Below are positions 59,545-64,000 of a DNA stretch of 64,000 nt, piece by piece. Source of the stretch: Andrena cerasifolii. Taxonomy: Eukaryota > Arthropoda > Insecta > Hymenoptera > Andrenidae. The number at the start of each line of letters is the position of its first letter. Position 1 is the first letter of the stretch. Location of the stretch: positions 3,286,001 through 3,350,000 of the forward strand of contig NC_135118.1 in the NCBI RefSeq assembly GCF_050908995.1, written 5' to 3'. The position numbers and the translations under genes were made by a program. Below the pieces are notes generated by a model, which made no database searches, had not been told where the DNA came from, and saw nothing but the letters and a program-made list of their open reading frames with translations.

Positions 59545-60566
59545 TATACAGTTAGTAAAAAAACTATTTGGACGCTTTTTAAAATCGCATAACTTTTTTA
59601 GAATTGCTCCAAACGACGTGAGTTTTTTTAGAAGCTAGAAGGATTAGCTGGCTAAGTGGCGTGTTTCGTAGTTTTGAAGAAAAATGGAATGGGTCGGAAT
59701 AGCGAAAAAAATAGTAAAGGTCGATTTTTCAACTTTTTATGTTGTTTTCCTGTGTTTTAAGCTGGATGGATTTTCAAGCTTATTTTTGCTTATATTGCCC
59801 AATGAACTATAGTCCCATTTTTTCCCGTCCTCTCTACTTCGGGTCCCAGCAGCAGCAGCGCACCGGGAGAAAGGTGGTCTCCCATCTTTCCCCAGTACAC
59901 CGCCCCGTGATGCTTAACATCGGTGAACTAACGAGAACCGTTTTCCATCATGGCTACGGTCGCTGGTCAACTTTTTTATATGAGCCTCTAATGAAAATTC
60001 AAAAAACCCGTTTGTAGATTGAAGTAAGATATATGCATGCCTAAAATTTCATCAAAATCGGTTAACGTTACTCTGAGCTATGAACAGAATAAGGTCGAAA
60101 ATCGTTGGTTTCGGGAATTTCGCGATTTTCGACCTTATTCTGCGATCTTTAAGCGTTCATAGCTCAGAGTAACGTTAACCGATTTTAAAGAAAATTTAGG
60201 CATGTATATAACTTATTTCAATCTACAAACGGTTTTTTTTTTAATTTTCATTACAGGCTCATATAAAAAAGTTGAAAAATCGACCTTTACTATTTTTTTC
60301 GCTATTCCGACCAGTTGCAATTTTTTTCAAAACGTCGAATCACGTCAGTTAGATAACTAATCCTTCTAGCTTCTCAAAAAATCTCATGTCGTTTGGAGCA
60401 ATTCTAAAAAAGTTATGCGATTTCAAAAGCGTCCAAATACTTTTTTTACTATCTGTATTTACTTTTACAATAAGCAAATAGTTGCAAAAAATATACATTA
60501 GATTTTCCGCAAAAATTTGCGAATATCACGTTCCATTTCGCCGCCAACTAGGCATGACCCCTTTAA
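59545..60566. mobile_element. TTAA-ended fold-back element with nested SINE
   Basis: Arms of about 500 bp centred near 60108 (CTCAGAGTAACGTTAACCGA and its inverse at the inner edge). The right end is CTAGGCATGACCCC then TTTAA; the left end lacks the TTAAGGGG. The right end matches that of 1-575. The left arm is split by 59741-59967. Confidence 0.75.
59741..59967 (-). mobile_element. 5S rRNA-derived SINE (SINE3-type)
   Basis: On the minus strand the head reads ACCAGCGACCGTAGCCATGA, then CGGTTCTCGT, CACCGATGTTAAGCATCA, GGGC and GATGGGAGACC, tracking a eukaryotic 5S rRNA from its 5' end through the internal RNA polymerase III control region. A ~110-bp unrelated tail follows. Flanks CAACTTTTTAT (59730-59740) and CAACTTTTTTAT (59968-59979) form an 11-12 bp target duplication, and the insertion interrupts an otherwise continuous palindrome arm. 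Confidence 0.78.
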
Positions 60567-61053
60567 AAAATCGAGAGTCGTAGATTAAATAAGGAACAAA
60601 ATTATTTTTTACTTTTTATTTATTTATTTTTTTTTCAAGTCGGTTTTAATTTTTTTTAATTTTTATCTATTTTAAAATAGAAATATTATTATCACTTTTC
60701 AACACCACAATTCCTGTAAAAAAGAAATTATCCATTAAGGATGATCTAAACTAAAAATACCAATTCAGTAGAACAACCCTGAAAATTCCTAAAGTTTATC
60801 AATTAATTGTATAATAAGCTGTAAATTCAAATAGCTTCATTTCTGTATCGCTAATACTTATAAAAAAAACTTCGCTTCAACAAATCCTAACAGACAGTTA
60901 TTATTATTATTTATTTATTTCACATTTTAGCAGCGTCTTACGTGTATTAATTATAAGTCTAGTGTGTATTTAATATTCATTCGTGTACTACTACTAATAC
61001 CACACGGTACTAATAATTATATTTCTTGGAGATCGTTCCTACCTTTTTTATAC
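60567..61053. other. Gene-free stretch
   Basis: AT-rich; AAGTCGGTTTTAATTTT near 60640 repeats the arm motif of 48585-48905. Nothing codable. Confidence 0.3.
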
Positions 61054-61055
61054 TA

Positions 61056-62340
61056 TTGGTTGGCAAGGATGAAATTTGTAGTTAAGAATATTGCCAACTT
61101 TAACAGCTTATTATTTGACATTGGCTTAATATTTTACCGTTCTGTTTTTTTTGTTAGAAAGTTACATATCTCGCCTGTTTAAAGAAATCATTGTAAGCAC
61201 TACAAAATATTAAACACTTTTTTTAAAAATTAATTTTGTTGAAAATGGAACGGTCGGAAATTCGCACTATTATGAAGTACGAGTTCTTACGTAGAACTAA
61301 GGCATCGCAGACCGCGCGAAACATTAATAGTGTATTTGGCTCTAGCGTTACTACAGAGCAGACAGTATCAAATTGGTTCGCCAAATTTCGTGCAGGTAAC
61401 TTTGACCTCACAAATGAGCCACGCGGTCGCCCAGAATCGAAGGTCAATAATGACGAACTAAAGGCCACCGTTGAGTCTGACCCATCTCAGAGTGCCTATG
61501 AATTATCGTTGAAGTTTGGTGTTGGCGAACAAACAATATTAACGCATTTAGCTCAAATCGGTAAAGTGAAAAAGTTGGATAAGTGGGTTCCACGTGAACC
61601 GAGTGAAAAACAGAAACAAAAGCGTTTGGAAGCTTGCTTGATGTTGCTTTCTCGTCACAAATCTGATCCATTTTTTAATGGAATTGTCACTTATGATGAG
61701 AAATGGATCCAATATGACAATCGCAAACGTTCAGCACAGTGGTTGGACAAGGATGAATTACCAAAACGCACTCCAAAGCGCAATATTCATCAGAAGCAGC
61801 TGATGGTGACTGTTCGGTGTCTAGCGCAGGTGTAATCCATTATGATTTCATGAAACCCGGCTCAACGATCATAGCAGAAACATACTGCAACCAACTGGAC
61901 GAAATGATGCAAAAACTTAAAGAAAAACAGCCTAGATTGTTCAACAGATCGACTCCTATCTTATTGCATGACAACGCTGGACCACACAGTGCAAAAATGA
62001 CTGAGGCAAAACTACAGGAATTGGAGTTGGAACTTCTTCATCATCCTCCATACTCACCAGACCTAGCCCCCACTGACCACCACTTCTTCCGCAATTTGGA
62101 CAACTTTTTAATAGGAAAACAATTTAATTCCGACAATGCTGTAAAACTGGCCTTCCAGGAATTCATTGACTCTCGTCCGCCAGGGTTTTAAACCACCGGC
62201 CTGAAGAACCTGCCGGTTGAATGACAAAAGAGTACAGACAATATGGGTGCATACTTTGATGAATGAAAAAATTCCTTATACTTGTAAGTTATCAACCAAC
62301 TTTGCCTGCTTTTCTACAAATTTCATCCTTGACGACCTGA
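61056..62340 (+). mobile_element. mariner transposon
   Basis: Left terminus TTGGTTGGCAAGGATGAAAT (61056) and an inverted right terminus with ATTTCATCCTTG ending near 62340; CAAGGATGAAATTTGTAG is shared exactly. TA lies outside both ends (61054-61055 and 62341-62342). The 1285-bp length is normal for mariner. It encodes the broken transposase below. Confidence 0.88.
61245..62266 (+). pseudogene. mariner transposase, broken
   Basis: Cut-and-paste transposase of the Tc1/mariner group. ATG at 61245 (MERSEIRTIMKYEFL), N-terminal helix-turn-helix DNA-binding half, linker WVPREPSEKQKQKR, then the D,D34D triad: Asp in TYDEKW (codon 61695-61697), Asp in LLHDNAGPH (61970-61972) and Asp in LAPTD (62075-62077), with exactly 34 residues between the last two. 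A one-base deletion near 61820 shifts the frame at VTVR/SSAG, and stops interrupt the C-terminus at 62189-62191 and 62222-62224, before the natural end at YFDE. It resembles the cecropia-type mariners (Hsmar1 relatives). Inactive as written. Confidence 0.92.
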
Positions 62341-62342
62341 TA

Positions 62343-63668
62343 TATTTCATATGGTAGAGTATTTTTGTCTCTTCCAAGGAACATATAATTATTATTACAA
62401 ATTCCTTTTCCCTCCAACATTCTTTTAAGGTCATTACTAGTTCTTGTTCTTGTATATTTTGATATATTACGCATTCTCCCTTTATATCACAGAAACCATG
62501 TATCATTAATACTTATTCAAAAAGCTTCAAGCCCAGATTTTGTTCCCCAATCTTCTGCTAGAACAATATGAAACTCGTGGAATTTCCTGCTGCGGAATCC
62601 TCGTTTCAAGAAGCTTAAGAAAATATGGTACAGTTTCAGGCAGTGGTATTTGTGTCAGGCTCGTGGGTGGAGGGGGTACGTTAAAAAATTCAAGTTTCAC
62701 CGAATCTGACACGGTGAAATTGGAAGATCGAAAGGAGATAGGGGGACACGTGACAGGACTATGTACGACGAAATGGGCGAATGGTTAGGGAATCAATTAC
62801 ACGATAAACATGTACTACTCTGTGTCGTTATACATGCTATACATGTACGCCAGCAGGATAAAAGTTCGTGCACTGTTCGATCGATTGACTTGTCAGTATT
62901 TTAGGAACGATTGCGGACTCGCTAGAGTTCCATGACCTGAAAATACTAAAAACTATGCGTCTTCAAAGTTCATAGAGATTATATAAAGTATTGCAGAGAA
63001 AAGGTTCGTGAATTATAGGATCCTGAATTATTGCAAATAACATGGATAGATATTTGTTAATTCTAACGTCAAAGTCGAAGAATGGACATGATTCAGAAAA
63101 AGTACATCATTTTTTTAATCTACATACTCATATGTTATACACATTTTACATTTATTAAGTATGAATTTAATTAACCCTTAATTATACCACCCCATCTACT
63201 GTACAATTTCTTTCTCTTCTACTTCATTTTTATATTTCCCTCTGCACATTTCAGGCGTTTCATAACCTTCGTAACTTCAGCGTTAAAATTAAAATCTGCG
63301 AATTTTTTATGAGACTAGTTTTATTTTTCTTTCTCCTCGTTCTCCATTTTCCAGCTGACATATACAGGCCACAGGGTGGCTTTGATAATGGGAGTAATTT
63401 GTATGCATTTACTTGACGGACACAAAGTGAAAAGAAGGAAGTATTTTGACTTTATCTCTTCTGTGCTTTAATTTTGCAATCTGCAAGTTTTGCTTCAGTA
63501 AGTGGAAAACACCTATCAAGGGCAGACCAGAAGTTGGTAAAAAATTATACAATTACGTTGTATGAAAATATACTTCTCACCATATTCAGGCTTTAACCTT
63601 TCCCCTTTACCAAAGATACAAATTTCTTTTCTCCAAGCCACAGCAGTGAAACGTCATCAAAGAACATG
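62343..63668. other. Gene-free stretch
   Basis: The ORF at 62540-62788 has no domain. AT-rich otherwise. Confidence 0.3.
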
Positions 63669-64000
63669 TAGGGGAGACCGGGGCAAAGTGAACCCCGGGG
63701 TAAAATGAGCTTCCTTAATTGATTCTTTAACAACAGAATATATTTACAAATTTTGGTGACGTAATAAATGTATGTAATACGACAATGATAATTATGCACA
63801 TTCAGGTATCGAAAAATGGAAATTCATTTAAAAAATTAAAAATCAAGTTTTAGAGACTTCCAATTGTTTTTTTTTTCAATTTAGCTTTTTGGATAAATGA
63901 GTCTTAAATGTGTTATTTTAACTCCATTTTTTTTCTGCGTGTTTATAACAAGCTTATAAACATACATGTACACGCGTTTGAGAAAACATTAATCCTAACA
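63669..64000. mobile_element. Left end of a GGGGAGACCGGGG element
   Basis: TAGGGGAGACCGGGGCAAAG at 63669 matches the terminus of 14255-15390. The rest of the element runs past the window edge. Confidence 0.5.

Overview
This is a eukaryotic nuclear window, AT-rich and crowded with mobile DNA. It almost certainly comes from an insect. The order is less certain; I lean to Hymenoptera or another repeat-rich insect as an inference only. The one intact protein-coding gene I can defend is on the minus strand at 3880-5640: a single-exon vesicular acetylcholine transporter (VAChT) of 586 residues. Upstream of it on the same strand, at 7152-7340, is a short exon with a perfect splice donor. It encodes what looks like the N-terminal end of choline acetyltransferase (ChAT). 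The left ~9 kb is therefore the 5' part of an insect cholinergic locus, with VAChT nested in the first ChAT intron and the remaining ChAT exons beyond the left edge. No in-frame AUG precedes the ChAT-like exon; the candidate start is a GUG in strong context, as reported for Drosophila ChAT. A GC-rich block at 8380-9200 is the best candidate for the upstream promoter or 5' exon.

The other ~55 kb contains no cellular gene I can support. It is a dense mosaic of transposable elements, many identified here by matched termini and target-site duplications (TSDs). The dominant type is a group of 0.6-1.4 kb elements bounded by TTAAGGGG...CCCCTTAA, often long palindromes (1-575, 2369, 12289, 16983, 19326-21077, 29340-30781, 32495-33795, 50917, 53795, 56686-58089, 59545-60566). 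Several abut a second element of the same type at one shared TTAA.

Other elements are: Transib-like with CACAGTG termini (27634-28675, 44010-44530, 37741-40323); a hAT-like element carrying a 45-bp satellite (22796-24491); two TTA-flanked, PIF/Harbinger-like insertions inside one non-LTR retrotransposon (36845-43808); a broken mariner with terminal repeats (61056-62340); a piggyBac 5' remnant (31989-32494) and two piggyBac-like MITEs; Helitron-like ends (17821-18035, 28909-29104); a solo LTR (51434-51948); and a 5S rRNA-derived SINE (59741-59967) inside a palindrome.

Simple-sequence arrays include a ~585-bp CCTCAA array (45477-46061), a CTTCCA/CTTCAA array (46841-47093) and expanded ATT tracts inside a three-fold repeat (58457-58968). 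Gene-sized stretches between these elements are AT-rich and show nothing codable; they are listed so the reader knows they were examined.
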